A stretch of DNA of 64,000 bases. It comes from Fulvimarina sp. Lineage in GTDB: Bacteria > Pseudomonadota > Alphaproteobacteria > Rhizobiales > Rhizobiaceae. The stretch spans positions 96,131 through 160,130 of the forward strand of contig PACL01000017.1 of NCBI GenBank assembly GCA_002700095.1. Reading direction: 5' to 3'. The first letter of the stretch is position 1, and each line of letters opens with the position of its first letter. The position numbers and the translations under genes are program-made. Shown one piece after another: positions 1 to 8,876 of the stretch. The notes under the pieces were generated by a model. That model had not been told where the DNA came from. It saw only the letters and a program-made list of their open reading frames with translations, and ran no database searches.

Positions 1-696
1 CGGCGGCCGGTCGTCTCGGTCGACAACACCTTCCTCGGCTCGCTCCTGCAGAAGCCGCTGGAGCACGGCGCCGACCTCTGCATCACCTCGCTCACGAAAT
101 ACGCCGGCGGCCATTCGGACCTTCTCGGCGGCTCTCTCACCGGCTCGCTCGAACGGGTCGGCCCGGTGCGGATGCTGCGCACGCTGCTCGGCACCCACAT
201 GGATCCGTTCACCTCCTGGCTGCTGCTCCGCTCGCTGGAGACGTTTCCGCTGCGCAACGGCCGGGCCAACGCCAATGCCGGGGCGATCGCCGCCTTCCTG
301 CGCGACCACCCGAAGGTGGCGGGCGTGACCTATCTGGGGTTTCTCGAAGAGGGATCGCCGGCAAAGGCCGTCTACGACCGGCAATGCGCTGGCGCCGGCT
401 CGACCTTTTCCTTCAAGATCCGCGGCGGCGAGGCCGAGGCCTTCGCCATGCTCGACCGGCTGAAGGTGTTCCGCATGGCGGTCAGTCTCGGCGGCACCGA
501 GAGCCTGATCTGCCATTCGGCCACGACGACCCACTACCTGGTGCCGCTGGAGGTCCGCCGCGAGGTCGGCGTCGACGATTCCACCTTGCGCATCTCCGTC
601 GGGATCGAGCATCCTGACGATCTGATCGCCGATCTCGCCCAGGCCCTCGACGCCGTCGGGACGGGCGGAAACTTCCAGACCAGTAGAGGATCCTAG
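1..696 (+). CDS. PLP-dependent trans-sulfuration enzyme (cystathionine/methionine gamma-lyase type), 5' partial
   Basis: The reading frame is open from base 1 and ends at TAG 694-696, leaving 231 residues; about 160 N-terminal residues of a usual 390-400 residue enzyme lie outside the window. The Schiff-base lysine is visible at window residue 33 in SLTKYAGGHSD, the Cys/Met-metabolism PLP signature. The later segment GGTESLICHSATTTH and the C-terminal RISVGIEHPDDLIADL are typical of cystathionine gamma-lyase, gamma-synthase and methionine gamma-lyase. The family works in the cytosol on sulfur or other gamma/beta-substituted amino acids. The next gene starts on the base after the stop codon, so the two are probably co-transcribed. 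Which lyase or synthase this is cannot be decided from the C-terminal part alone. Confidence 0.9.
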   Translation, partial: RRPVVSVDNTFLGSLLQKPLEHGADLCITSLTKYAGGHSDLLGGSLTGSLERVGPVRMLRTLLGTHMDPFTSWLLLRSLETFPLRNGRANANAGAIAAFLRDHPKVAGVTYLGFLEEGSPAKAVYDRQCAGAGSTFSFKIRGGEAEAFAMLDRLKVFRMAVSLGGTESLICHSATTTHYLVPLEVRREVGVDDSTLRISVGIEHPDDLIADLAQALDAVGTGGNFQTSRGS

Positions 697-2310
697 ATGA
701 GCCCTCTCACCTTGCCGCCGCCGGATCGCTTCTCCCTCAGGGGCAAGCCGGTCGCCGCCGCCGAGCATGTGGAGCTTCTGGTCGTCGGCGCCGGAGCGGC
801 CGGCTGCGCCGCCGCCATTGCTGCAGCCAATGCCGGCGTTTCGGTCATGCTGGTCGACGAGAACCCGGTGTCGGCCGGCCTCGTCGGCATGGACGTGCCG
901 CTGCATTTCGGTGGCCGGGCGACCAACGCCGTGCAGACGCCGGAGCGGCTGGTCGAGCGGGTGCTGGAAACCTCGCCAGCCCTCGCCGAGGCTTTCGAGC
1001 TCGGGGTCGACGTGCGGCTGTCGACGAATGTCTGGGGCGCTTGGGTGAAGGCGCCGGGGCTGGTGCTCGCCGGCGGCCTCGCCGGTCTCGCCGACGAGAC
1101 GAAGAGCTGGTTCGTCGGCTTCGACCGGCTGATCGTCGCCGCCGGCGCGCGGGACCTCAACTTCACCTTTCAGGGCTCCGACCAGCCCGGCGTCATGGGC
1201 GCCCAGGGCTTCGACACGCTGCTGACCCGCTACGACGCCTTTGCCGGCCGCCGGCTGGCGATCGTCGGCTCGGGCGAGCTTGCGATCCGCACGGCGGAAA
1301 AGGCGCTGGAACGCGGCCTCGAGGTCGCCGCCCTGATCGAGCTGCGCGATGCGCCCCAGGGCCCGGCCGAGGCCGTCGCCCGCCTCGTGGCGCGCGGCGT
1401 CGAGATCGTCACCGGTCACGTGCCCCTTGCCGCTCACGGCGATGCCGACGGCGTGCGGCGCCTCGTCGTCGCCCATCGCGACGATGCCGACCATCGCCGC
1501 GAGATCGCCTGCGACACGGTGGTGATGGCGCTCGCCACGGTGCCGGTGATCGAGCTTCTGGACGTGCTCGGGGCGAAGCGCCTGATGGCGCCGGAGCGCG
1601 GCGGCCACGTCCCGGTCGTCGCGGAAGGCGGCGCGACGTCTCTCTCCGAAGTCTTCGTCGCCGGCGACTGCGCCGGTCTCGGCGGCGATGCGCAAGGCTC
1701 CGGCCGCCGGGCGGCGCTCGCGGCGCTCGCCTCCCTCGGCCGCACGTCCGAGGCTTTGGCGGAAGCGCCGGACATCTCGCCGGCACCCGGCGATCCCGCC
1801 GAACCCGCGAGCGCCGGCCTCGCCTATCAGCTGGAATGGGCGCAGGCGATGCTCGCCACCGGCGGACCGGACGTTCTCGCCTGCCTCTGCGAGGACGTCA
1901 CCCGCGGCGAAGTCCTCGGCGTCAGGCCGCCGCGCTATCTCGGCTGGCGCTCCAACACTCTCGCCCGGCGCGACCTCGTCACCCTCGCCGAGGACGGCCC
2001 GATCAACCAGGACCAGATCAAGCGGCTGACAAGGGCCTGCATGGGCCCGTGCCAGGCGCGGCGCTGCCGCGAGCAGGTGGCGCTGATGATGGCGCTCGGC
2101 GCGAATGTCGCGCCGGAGACGGTGCCGCTCGCCGGCTACCGGGCGCCGGTCCGCCCGCTTCCCCTGTCGGTCCTCGCCGACTGGCAGGAGAGCGCCGACA
2201 TGGATGCCGGATGGAACGTCTGGTTCGGCATCGCCACCCAGTGGATCGGCTACGAAGACATCGGAACGGAGCGCGAGGCCGAGCAGCTTCGCGCCGGCAT
2301 GCCCTATTGA
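697..2310 (+). CDS. FAD/NAD(P)-binding oxidoreductase with BFD-like [2Fe-2S] domain (OoxA/HcnB-like alpha subunit)
   Basis: 537 residues. An N-terminal dinucleotide fold is seen at VVGAGAAG (about residues 29-36) and a second one at IVGSGE (about 190). The C-terminal part has a BFD-like iron-sulfur pattern with Cys396, Cys398, Cys448 and Cys452 (CLCEDVTRGEV and CMGPCQARRC). This layout is that of the alpha subunit of opine oxidase, hydrogen-cyanide synthase B and D-hydroxyproline dehydrogenase, which pass electrons from a partner flavoprotein. The ATG directly abuts the upstream stop codon. The next gene encodes a DAO-family flavoprotein that would be the beta subunit. No small ferredoxin-like gamma subunit is seen nearby. 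The substrate is unknown; an imino or N-alkyl amino acid fits the neighbourhood. Confidence 0.85.
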   Translation: MSPLTLPPPDRFSLRGKPVAAAEHVELLVVGAGAAGCAAAIAAANAGVSVMLVDENPVSAGLVGMDVPLHFGGRATNAVQTPERLVERVLETSPALAEAFELGVDVRLSTNVWGAWVKAPGLVLAGGLAGLADETKSWFVGFDRLIVAAGARDLNFTFQGSDQPGVMGAQGFDTLLTRYDAFAGRRLAIVGSGELAIRTAEKALERGLEVAALIELRDAPQGPAEAVARLVARGVEIVTGHVPLAAHGDADGVRRLVVAHRDDADHRREIACDTVVMALATVPVIELLDVLGAKRLMAPERGGHVPVVAEGGATSLSEVFVAGDCAGLGGDAQGSGRRAALAALASLGRTSEALAEAPDISPAPGDPAEPASAGLAYQLEWAQAMLATGGPDVLACLCEDVTRGEVLGVRPPRYLGWRSNTLARRDLVTLAEDGPINQDQIKRLTRACMGPCQARRCREQVALMMALGANVAPETVPLAGYRAPVRPLPLSVLADWQESADMDAGWNVWFGIATQWIGYEDIGTEREAEQLRAGMPY

Positions 2311-2320
2311 GGAGACGGCG

Positions 2321-3493
2321 ATGAGCGAGATTGGCACGGGCACTTCGGTCGTCGTCGTCGGCGGCGGCGTCACGGGGCTGTCCGCCGCCTGGTGGCTGGC
2401 CCGCTCCGGCGTTGCCGTCACCGTGATCGAAAAGGGCATCGTCGGCTTCGAGGCGTCGGGCCGCAACGGCGGCGGCTGCACCCACTACCAGAGCCCGCTG
2501 TTCCACGAGGAGCAGCGGCTGTGGCCGCAGATGGACGAGCTGCTCGGCTATCCGACCGAATACCAGCGCGGCCGCATCGTCTTCCAGGTCGATCCGCGCA
2601 AGGAGCGTTTTCACGAGGGCCTCGCAATGCGCCTCCCGTCGGGCTACGCCTGGGACGTGCTCGACCCGCGGCAGGTGCGCGAGCTGGTGCCGCTCGCCGG
2701 CGACAACGTCGTCTCCGGCGTCCACTTCCATTTCGGCGGTCACGCCAATCCCCAGCGCACCTCCCAGGCCTATGCCTGGGCGGCCCAGGACCATGGCGCG
2801 AGGATCCTGCAGCACACGGCGGTGCGCGGCTTTGAGACCGCCGGCGGCCGGGTGACCGGCGTCGAGACGGCGGGCGGGACGATCGGCTGCGATGCGCTGG
2901 TCATCGCCGCCGGGCCGCAGACCGGCCGGCTCGTCGCCATGCTCGGCCACGACCTGCCGATGGCGGCGGCGCGGGCCGAGATGATCGTCACCGAACCCCT
3001 CGAGATGATGCCGATCACCGGGGTCGACGGCAACGGCCTCTACGGCCGCCAGACCCTGCGCGGCAACCTCGCCTATGGCGGCGGCCCGCACGAATGGTTC
3101 GGCGATGTCGGGCTTGAGGAGACGCCGCCGAAACCCTCCGGCTCGGTCACCCGCAACATCGCCAGGCGCGTCGCCGAGCTCTTGCCCAAGGCCGCCCATG
3201 CCAGGGTCATCCGCTCCTGGGCCGGCGTCATCGAGAACACCCCGGACGGCCGCCCGGTGATCGAGCGGCTGGCTGCGCCCGACAACGTCACCGTCGCCAC
3301 CATGTCGAGCGTCGGCTTCGGCCTGTCGCCGGCCTCCGGCCGCGCGATCCGCGACCTGGTGCTCGACGGCGCCTGCAGCTTCGCCGATCTCGAAAAACTT
3401 CGCCTCTCCCGCTTCGAGGGCCTTGCCCGCGACTGGCGCGATGGGCTCAACTGGCTGCCGCCGGAAGCGGTCATTTCGGCCGCAGTGAGTTGA
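2321..3493 (+). CDS. FAD-dependent oxidoreductase, DAO family (OoxB/HcnC-like beta subunit)
   Basis: 390 residues. The start is the ATG at 2321, just after GGAGACGGCG, which serves as ribosome binding site; the frame is open further upstream only as a shadow of the preceding gene. VVVVGGGVTGLSAAWW (about residues 9-24) is the FAD-binding Rossmann motif, and SGRNGGGCTHY follows, as in glycine/sarcosine/D-amino-acid oxidases. Near the end, VGFGLSPASGRAI matches the C-terminal FAD-contact motif. It lies 10 bp after the iron-sulfur oxidoreductase and the two very probably form one amine-oxidising complex. The substrate-binding residues do not allow a substrate call. Confidence 0.85.
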   Translation: MSEIGTGTSVVVVGGGVTGLSAAWWLARSGVAVTVIEKGIVGFEASGRNGGGCTHYQSPLFHEEQRLWPQMDELLGYPTEYQRGRIVFQVDPRKERFHEGLAMRLPSGYAWDVLDPRQVRELVPLAGDNVVSGVHFHFGGHANPQRTSQAYAWAAQDHGARILQHTAVRGFETAGGRVTGVETAGGTIGCDALVIAAGPQTGRLVAMLGHDLPMAAARAEMIVTEPLEMMPITGVDGNGLYGRQTLRGNLAYGGGPHEWFGDVGLEETPPKPSGSVTRNIARRVAELLPKAAHARVIRSWAGVIENTPDGRPVIERLAAPDNVTVATMSSVGFGLSPASGRAIRDLVLDGACSFADLEKLRLSRFEGLARDWRDGLNWLPPEAVISAAVS

Positions 3494-3556
3494 TCCAGGG
3501 ACGAACAGGCAGGCGGTGATGTCGATCTCGGCGCTTCTGTCTGGCCGAGAATGACG

Positions 3557-3588
3557 ACGCGTCGGATGAAGGTGCGTTTCCGACGCGT
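3557..3588 (+). repeat. Inverted repeat between two flavoprotein genes
   Basis: Perfect 10-bp arms at 3557-3566 (ACGCGTCGGA) and 3579-3588 (TCCGACGCGT) enclose a 12-base loop, in the 173-bp gap between the two oxidase genes. No T-run follows, so it is not a classical terminator. It may stabilise the upstream mRNA or be a short dispersed palindrome. Confidence 0.5.
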
Positions 3589-3666
3589 TGTCGGTTGCCG
3601 TCTAGAATACCAGCGAAAGCCCCCATGCATCGACCTCACTCGCCCCACCAGAAAGCCCCCGATCCC

Positions 3667-4815
3667 ATGTCAAACACCCGCGGCAAGATCATCGTCGTCG
3701 GCGCCGGCATTGCCGGCCTGTCCACCGCCTGGGCGCTGACGCGCCGCGGCTTTGCGGTCGAGGTCTTCGAGCAGGGGCCGATCCCCAATCCGCGCGCCAC
3801 CTCCTATGACGAGCACCGGATCACCCGCCACGCCTACGGCTCGCTGGAAGGCTACGCCTATCTGATGCCGCGGGCCTTCGCGCTCTACGAGGCGATGTTC
3901 CGCGACATCGGAGCCCGCCACTTCGCCCCCGGCAGCGTCGTCTATTTCCTGCGCGACGCCGTCGACTGGTACGAGCCGGTCTCCCGCTCGCTGACGGCGC
4001 TGGGCAAGGGCTATCGCGACATCCCCCTCGCGAAGGTGCCGGACCTGTTCCCGATGATCGAGACGAAGGGTCTGATGCGGGTGGTCGAGACCGAGGAGGG
4101 CGGCATGCTCTTCCCGATCCGCATCCTCACCGACCTGACGGTGTGGCTCGGCAACCAGGGCGTCGTCTTCCATAGCGACGCGCGGGTCAGCGACATCGAC
4201 CCGGAAGCCGGCACGCTCCACGCCAATGGCCAGACCCACCGCGCCGACCGGATCGTGATCGCCGCCGGCGCCTGGGTGAACAAGCTGACCCCGGTGGTGG
4301 CCGATGCCGTCGTGCCGTCGCGCCAGGCGGTGATGTATCTGGCGCCCCCGCCGGAGCTGGTGAAGGCCTGGAACGAGGTGCCGGTGCTGATCGATCTCGG
4401 CTCCGAAAGCGGTACCTACACCCTGCCGCCGAAGATGGGCACGCGGCTGAAGGTCGGCGACCACGTCTTCACCCGGTCCGGCGACGCCGACGGCGACCGC
4501 ATCGCCACCGAGGCCGACGTCGCCCGGCTGAACAAGGCCGCCCGCCTCGCCTACCGGGATTTCGACCGCTACCAGGTGCTGGAGAAGAAGATCTGCTTCT
4601 ACACCGTCACCCGCGACCACAGCGAGGAATTCCAGGTGAAGCCCTGGGGCGACAAGGCCTGGGTGGTCAGCGCCTGTTCGGGCCACGGCTTCAAGCTCGG
4701 CCCGCTGATCGGCGACGGCGTCGCCGCGGCGATTGCCGGCGAGATGTCCGACGCTGACACCGTGCGCCTCACCGCCGGCCGGATGAGCCACGCCGAGGCG
4801 CAGGCGCTCGGCTGA
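3667..4815 (+). CDS. Sarcosine-oxidase/N-methyltryptophan-oxidase-like flavoprotein (MSOX family)
   Basis: 382 residues, starting at the ATG at 3667; a longer frame back to 3595 is open but lacks coding character. IIVVGAGIAGLSTAW (about residues 8-22) binds FAD. The sequence DEHRITRHAYG corresponds to the RxxRHAYG region of monomeric sarcosine oxidase and SolA. Cys310 in CFYTVTRDHSEEF lines up with the cysteine that carries covalent FAD in that family (Cys315 in the Bacillus enzyme). SGHGFKLGPLIGDG is the usual C-terminal FAD motif. Known members oxidise N-methyl or cyclic amino acids such as sarcosine, N-methyltryptophan or pipecolate to an imine with release of H2O2. It stands 173 bp after the previous oxidase and may have its own promoter. 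Confidence 0.85.
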   Translation: MSNTRGKIIVVGAGIAGLSTAWALTRRGFAVEVFEQGPIPNPRATSYDEHRITRHAYGSLEGYAYLMPRAFALYEAMFRDIGARHFAPGSVVYFLRDAVDWYEPVSRSLTALGKGYRDIPLAKVPDLFPMIETKGLMRVVETEEGGMLFPIRILTDLTVWLGNQGVVFHSDARVSDIDPEAGTLHANGQTHRADRIVIAAGAWVNKLTPVVADAVVPSRQAVMYLAPPPELVKAWNEVPVLIDLGSESGTYTLPPKMGTRLKVGDHVFTRSGDADGDRIATEADVARLNKAARLAYRDFDRYQVLEKKICFYTVTRDHSEEFQVKPWGDKAWVVSACSGHGFKLGPLIGDGVAAAIAGEMSDADTVRLTAGRMSHAEAQALG

Positions 4816-5360
4816 ACCGCCTCGCGTGATGCGCGCTGCCGGGTTGGCGCCGGCAGCGGCGCCACACGATCATCCGCTTCCGCTTTGTGCAGTTGAGCGA
4901 ATCGCGCCCGACGATCTCTGGACGCTCGGGACGGGGCCCTACCGCATTGACACATCCCGTCCGGTTCTTCGTCGGCAGTTCATGCTGGCCGCATCGGCGC
5001 CGGATGAAGGTCGCGAAATTCGAAGCTTCGTCATCCCGGGTCAGGCCCGGGATGACGACGTTGTGTGGCTTTGACCGGTCCTGCGACGTGCATACGAAGG
5101 ACAGGCGGCCGCTCGTCCTGTCCGAGAGGACATGTGTGAATCTTGTCGGGACGGGGCCCGAGAATGACGAGGCGTGAGGCCGACGCCTGCCTTTTCTGCG
5201 CCCCCCGGCATTCGCAGCCTCCTTGAGAAGATCAGGGGCGCTTTAAAAATCACATCCGTTGACAATTATCATTAGCCGCGCCTGCACCGCGACAACTCTC
5301 ATCACGGCTTGGTGAAGCACAGAATTGTCACTCCGGTGGATTTGCCCGAATCATGGGCGC
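4816..5360 (+). other. Intergenic region with small palindromes
   Basis: 545 bp with no convincing gene. It contains the REP-like palindrome listed separately and a weaker hairpin (GGACAGG at 5099-5105 with CCTGTCC at 5117-5123). A TTGACA at 5259-5264 in an AT-richer patch could be the -35 element of the downstream desaturase, but I see no good -10 at the right distance. Confidence 0.5.
5029..5057. repeat. REP-like palindrome
   Basis: A perfect 12-bp inverted repeat: CGTCATCCCGGG at 5029-5040, a 5-base loop, and CCCGGGATGACG at 5046-5057. Short GC-rich palindromes containing GTCATCCCGGG are dispersed in intergenic DNA of many alphaproteobacteria. Only one copy is seen in this window, so the repeat status is from general knowledge. 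Confidence 0.6.
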
Positions 5361-6323
5361 ATGAGCCAGTCGCCCGTAATCACAGCAGAACCCTTTCGCC
5401 GCGGCCGCGCCATCGAGTGGCCGACGCTCTCTCTCGCCATCGCGATCTACGCGATCTGGGGCGCGCTGACCTTCTGGCACGCCTCCATCTCGCTGCTCCT
5501 GCTGGTGCCCGCCGCTGCCTGGACCATCGCCTGGCACGGCTCCCTGCAGCACGAGATCATCCACGGCCACCCGACCCGCTGGCGCCGGCTGAACCGGGCG
5601 CTCGGCTTCGTGCCCCTGTCGCTGTGGGTGCCCTTCGCCCGCTATCGCACGCTGCATCTCAGCCACCATCGAGACGAGCGGCTGACCGATCCGCTGGACG
5701 ATCCGGAGTCCTTTTACTGGACCGCTGCCGACTGGGAGAAGCTCAGCCCCATCGCCCGCGGTCTGGTCGAGGCGCAGACCTGCCTCGCCGGACGGCTTCT
5801 CATCGGCCCGGCCTGGTCGATCCTGCGGTTCCTCGGGACGGAGATCCGCGCCGTCCGGGGCGGCGACCGGGTCGTGGCAAGGATCTGGGGCCGCCATCTC
5901 CTCGGCTGCGCCGCCGTCTTCGCCTGGGTTTCGGGCGTCTGCGGGCTCTCGCCGCTCGCCTATCTCCTGATCTTCGTCTATCCGGGCACGGCGCTGCAGC
6001 TGGTGCGCTCCTTCGCCGAGCACAAGGCGGAGGGCACCGTCTCCAAGCGCACCGCGGTGGTGGAGGCCTCGCCGGTCCTGTCGCTCTTATTCCTCAACAA
6101 CAATCTCCACGCCGCCCACCATGCCCATCCGACCCTGCCATGGTACCGTCTGCCGGCGTGGTATCGCGACAACCGCGCGGCGCTGCTCGGCGCCAATGGC
6201 GGCCTGCGCTATGCCGGATACCGGGACGTCTTCGCGCGCTTCTTCCTGGCGCCCCACGATCGCCCGGCCCATCCGCTCGGCCGGGCGCCCCAGGCATCGA
6301 GGGGCGGCGAGGCGCCGGCCTAA
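5361..6323 (+). CDS. Membrane fatty acid desaturase family protein
   Basis: 320 residues from the ATG at 5361 (an in-frame TTG at 5325 would add 12 residues and has no better ribosome site). Three histidine boxes of the membrane di-iron desaturase family are present: HGSLQHEIIH (HxxxxHxxxH), HLSHH (HxxHH) and LHAAHH (HxxHH). Hydrophobic stretches lie before the first box and between the second and third. Family members insert double bonds into acyl chains or hydroxylate/ketolate related lipids in the inner membrane; the exact reaction is not decided by sequence. It is followed after 23 bp by a PhnD-like gene. Confidence 0.88.
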   Translation: MSQSPVITAEPFRRGRAIEWPTLSLAIAIYAIWGALTFWHASISLLLLVPAAAWTIAWHGSLQHEIIHGHPTRWRRLNRALGFVPLSLWVPFARYRTLHLSHHRDERLTDPLDDPESFYWTAADWEKLSPIARGLVEAQTCLAGRLLIGPAWSILRFLGTEIRAVRGGDRVVARIWGRHLLGCAAVFAWVSGVCGLSPLAYLLIFVYPGTALQLVRSFAEHKAEGTVSKRTAVVEASPVLSLLFLNNNLHAAHHAHPTLPWYRLPAWYRDNRAALLGANGGLRYAGYRDVFARFFLAPHDRPAHPLGRAPQASRGGEAPA

Positions 6324-6346
6324 ATCAGGCGAAGGAAAGCCCCCGC

Positions 6347-7156
6347 ATGAGACGCATCGCCAGCCTCGCAATGTACGACATGCCCTGGCTGGAAGGGGCG
6401 AACGACGCGCTGTGGGAGGCCATCGGCTGGCGCCTGCGGGCGAGCGGCATCGAGGATGTTCCGGCCCGCCTCGAACGGCAGCGTCCCCTCATGGACGTCT
6501 GGCGGGATCCCGATCTCCTCCTCGCCCAGACCTGCGGTTATCCGCTGATGACGGCCCTTGCCGGCGACGTCACGCCGGTCGCGGCGCCAGTCTACGCCTG
6601 GCCGGGCTGCTCCGGCGTCCGCCACTGCAGCCTGATCGTCGTGGCGAAAGGCGCGCCCTTCCAGACGCTGGCCGACCTTCGCGGCAGCCGGGTCGCGATG
6701 AACGGGGCGGATTCCAATTCCGGCATGAACCTCTTGCGCCACGCCGTGGCGGGTCTCGCGGAAGACGGGCGGTTCTTCGGCGCGGTGACGGTCACCGGCA
6801 GCCATCTCGCCAGCCTCGACCATGTCGTCCGCGGCGCGGCCGACTTCGCCGCCATCGACTGCGTGACCTTCGGCCTCGCCTCCCGCCACCGCCCCGCCCT
6901 CGTCGCCGGTGTCCGAGTGATCGGCGAGACGGCGATGAGCCCGGCGCTGCCCTTCGTCACCCGGAGCGGCGCTTCAGCCGAGCAGGTCGCGACCCTGCGA
7001 GAGGCGCTGGCAGCAGCGATCGCCGATCCGGACGCCGCCGAGGCCGTCGATGCGCTGGGCTTGGCCGGTGTCGAGCCGGTCGAAACATCCGACTACGCCG
7101 TCATCCTCGACTACGAGCGCGAAGCGGTGGCGGCAGGCTACCCGACCCTTCGCTGA
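6347..7156 (+). CDS. PhnD/TauA-like periplasmic-binding-fold protein without signal peptide
   Basis: 269 residues; ATG at 6347 with AAGGA about 12 bases upstream. The pattern VVAKGAPFQTLADLRGSRVAMNG and later ASLDHVVRGAADFAAID is that of the PhnD/SsuA/transferrin-like type 2 periplasmic-binding fold used for phosphonate, phosphite or alkanesulfonate capture. The N-terminus (MRRIASLAMYDMPWL) goes straight into the fold and shows no signal peptide, and no cognate ABC permease or ATPase lies beside it. It may therefore be a cytoplasmic ligand-binding protein rather than a transporter subunit. The ligand is unknown. Confidence 0.75.
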   Translation: MRRIASLAMYDMPWLEGANDALWEAIGWRLRASGIEDVPARLERQRPLMDVWRDPDLLLAQTCGYPLMTALAGDVTPVAAPVYAWPGCSGVRHCSLIVVAKGAPFQTLADLRGSRVAMNGADSNSGMNLLRHAVAGLAEDGRFFGAVTVTGSHLASLDHVVRGAADFAAIDCVTFGLASRHRPALVAGVRVIGETAMSPALPFVTRSGASAEQVATLREALAAAIADPDAAEAVDALGLAGVEPVETSDYAVILDYEREAVAAGYPTLR

Positions 7157-7205
7157 CGAGGGCGCCGGCTCGCGGCGTTCCGTAGCCCGTCCTCGTAGGC
7201 CGGGC

Positions 7206-8876
7206 TCACCGGTTGCCGGTCGTCTCGAACAGCCGCCGCGCGGTGCGCAGCAGCAGCGCCGGCAGGGTCTCGAAGGCGTAGCCGGCATGCAGCCGTTCCA
7301 GCTTCTGGTGGAACTCGCGCCCCCACGGGCCGATATTGATCACCGGAAAGGTCGAGAGCTCGGCACCCGGCCGGTCGATGAAGTCCGGCGAAGGCGTGTT
7401 GGCGGCGACGAGCTCCAGCCCGTCCGGGCGATGGCCGAGGAAGCTCATGTCGGAAATGCCGGAGAAGAACTGGCGGATGCCGATCGTCTCGCCCTGTTCC
7501 GCCGCAATCTCCGTTGCTGCAAGCCGAGCCGCCGCCTCCAGCGCCCGGTCCGCGGCGCGGTCCGGCTGAAGATGCACCGCCGGATAATGCAGCCCGGCAA
7601 AGCCGACCACGACGGCCGGACCCTCGATCCCGGCCCGCCGCGCCAGAGCGTCGACGAGCGGCGGCGTCGCCGCAAAGGGATTGTCGTCATCCTCTTCGGT
7701 CGCGGCCGGGCGGGCCGTGTCCGGTCCGCCGTTGCCCTTGCCGGCCGCCAGCTCCCGCAGCGCCGCGAAGGTCAGGATCTTCGGCGGATGGCGCACCGGC
7801 TCGGCGCCCGGAAACCGCGCCGCCGAGGCGGCATAGCCATCGACCGCCCGCTGCATCGCCGCGCCGACGGCCGCCTCAAACAGCGCGAACACCTCGGCCG
7901 GCGCGCGGCGCTGGGTGAGGATGTTGAAGGCCAGCCACAGCCGGTCCGGCATGGTGACGTCGTAGCGCTCGCGAAAATCGGCAAGGCTGAGGCAGACCGG
8001 CGGCGCGCTCGCCTCCCCGTCGATGCTCTCGGCCATGTCGACATTTCCCTCGATCTCCCGGACGATCTCGGCGGCGGCAAGGCTGGCGCTGAACCCTTCG
8101 AAGGGGTAGCCGGCATGGGCCGGCCGCCCGACCACATAGGCGAAGGGCAGGAGCTTGCCGACCGAGCCGAGGAACACCGAGCGGCCGGCCGAGCCGTCGT
8201 GGAGATCGCTCGACGCGTCGAGATTGATCGCGCCGACGATGTCGATGTCCCATTCCCGCGCCAGCGCCGGCAGGTCGCCCCGCACCGAGCGCATGCCGCG
8301 CGAGCGGTTCTCCTCGTCCGGCGTCGCGATCAGGAGGAGGTTGCCCTCCGGCGCCTCTTCCCGCGCGAACGCCTCGAGGACGGCGATGCCGGCGGCAATG
8401 CCGCTCTTCATGTCGAGGATGCCGCGGCCGGGCAGGAAGTCCTCGCCGACAAGATCGCGCGCCGCCAGCCGCTCGGCCTCGGTCGCGGCCCCCGCCAGCT
8501 CTTCTCGCAGCGCCGCCCGGAGTGCGAACGGGTCACAGGCGAGCGGGGCGAGGGCGCCGTAGTTCTCGGTGCCCACCGTGTCGAAATGCCCGGCCAGCAC
8601 CAGCGTCCGCCGCCCCCGTCCCCGCACCAGCGCGGCGACGCTGGAGCAGCCGGGAAGCTCCGCCGCGGGAAGCAGCCGCAGCTGGTCCGGCCGGTCCCGG
8701 AAACAGGCGAGCTCGCCGAGGAAGCCATGGAGGCGCGGGCCGAAGGCCGCCTCGCCGGAACTTCCGGTGACGCTCGGCCAGGCGGTCAGCTGCAAGGTGA
8801 TGTCGCGCACCCGGTCGAACCACGCGCCGCCCTGCCGGCCCGACGCGTCGCCTGTCGCATCAGATGCACCGCTCAC
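7206..8876 (-). CDS. M20-family metallohydrolase, RocB-like
   Basis: 556 residues, starting at a GTG (8874-8876) that overlaps the TGA of the upstream ABC ATPase gene (GTGA), which implies translational coupling. Metal and catalytic motifs of the M20 family are visible: LAGHFDTVGTENYG, GILDMKSGIAAG, ATPDEENRSRGMR and the late IGPWGREFHQ with its histidine. The segments DTVGTENYG and CDPFALR resemble RocB, an M20 protein of arginine catabolism in Bacillus whose reaction is not well defined. At the end of a peptide ABC transporter operon it most likely hydrolyses an amide or peptide bond in the imported substrate. Confidence 0.82.
   Translation of the reverse strand: MSGASDATGDASGRQGGAWFDRVRDITLQLTAWPSVTGSSGEAAFGPRLHGFLGELACFRDRPDQLRLLPAAELPGCSSVAALVRGRGRRTLVLAGHFDTVGTENYGALAPLACDPFALRAALREELAGAATEAERLAARDLVGEDFLPGRGILDMKSGIAAGIAVLEAFAREEAPEGNLLLIATPDEENRSRGMRSVRGDLPALAREWDIDIVGAINLDASSDLHDGSAGRSVFLGSVGKLLPFAYVVGRPAHAGYPFEGFSASLAAAEIVREIEGNVDMAESIDGEASAPPVCLSLADFRERYDVTMPDRLWLAFNILTQRRAPAEVFALFEAAVGAAMQRAVDGYAASAARFPGAEPVRHPPKILTFAALRELAAGKGNGGPDTARPAATEEDDDNPFAATPPLVDALARRAGIEGPAVVVGFAGLHYPAVHLQPDRAADRALEAAARLAATEIAAEQGETIGIRQFFSGISDMSFLGHRPDGLELVAANTPSPDFIDRPGAELSTFPVINIGPWGREFHQKLERLHAGYAFETLPALLLRTARRLFETTGNR

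Noticed and set aside
5259..5276. Fur-box-like AT-rich stretch before the desaturase
   Set aside because: Too few matches to the 19-bp consensus and no iron-related gene downstream.
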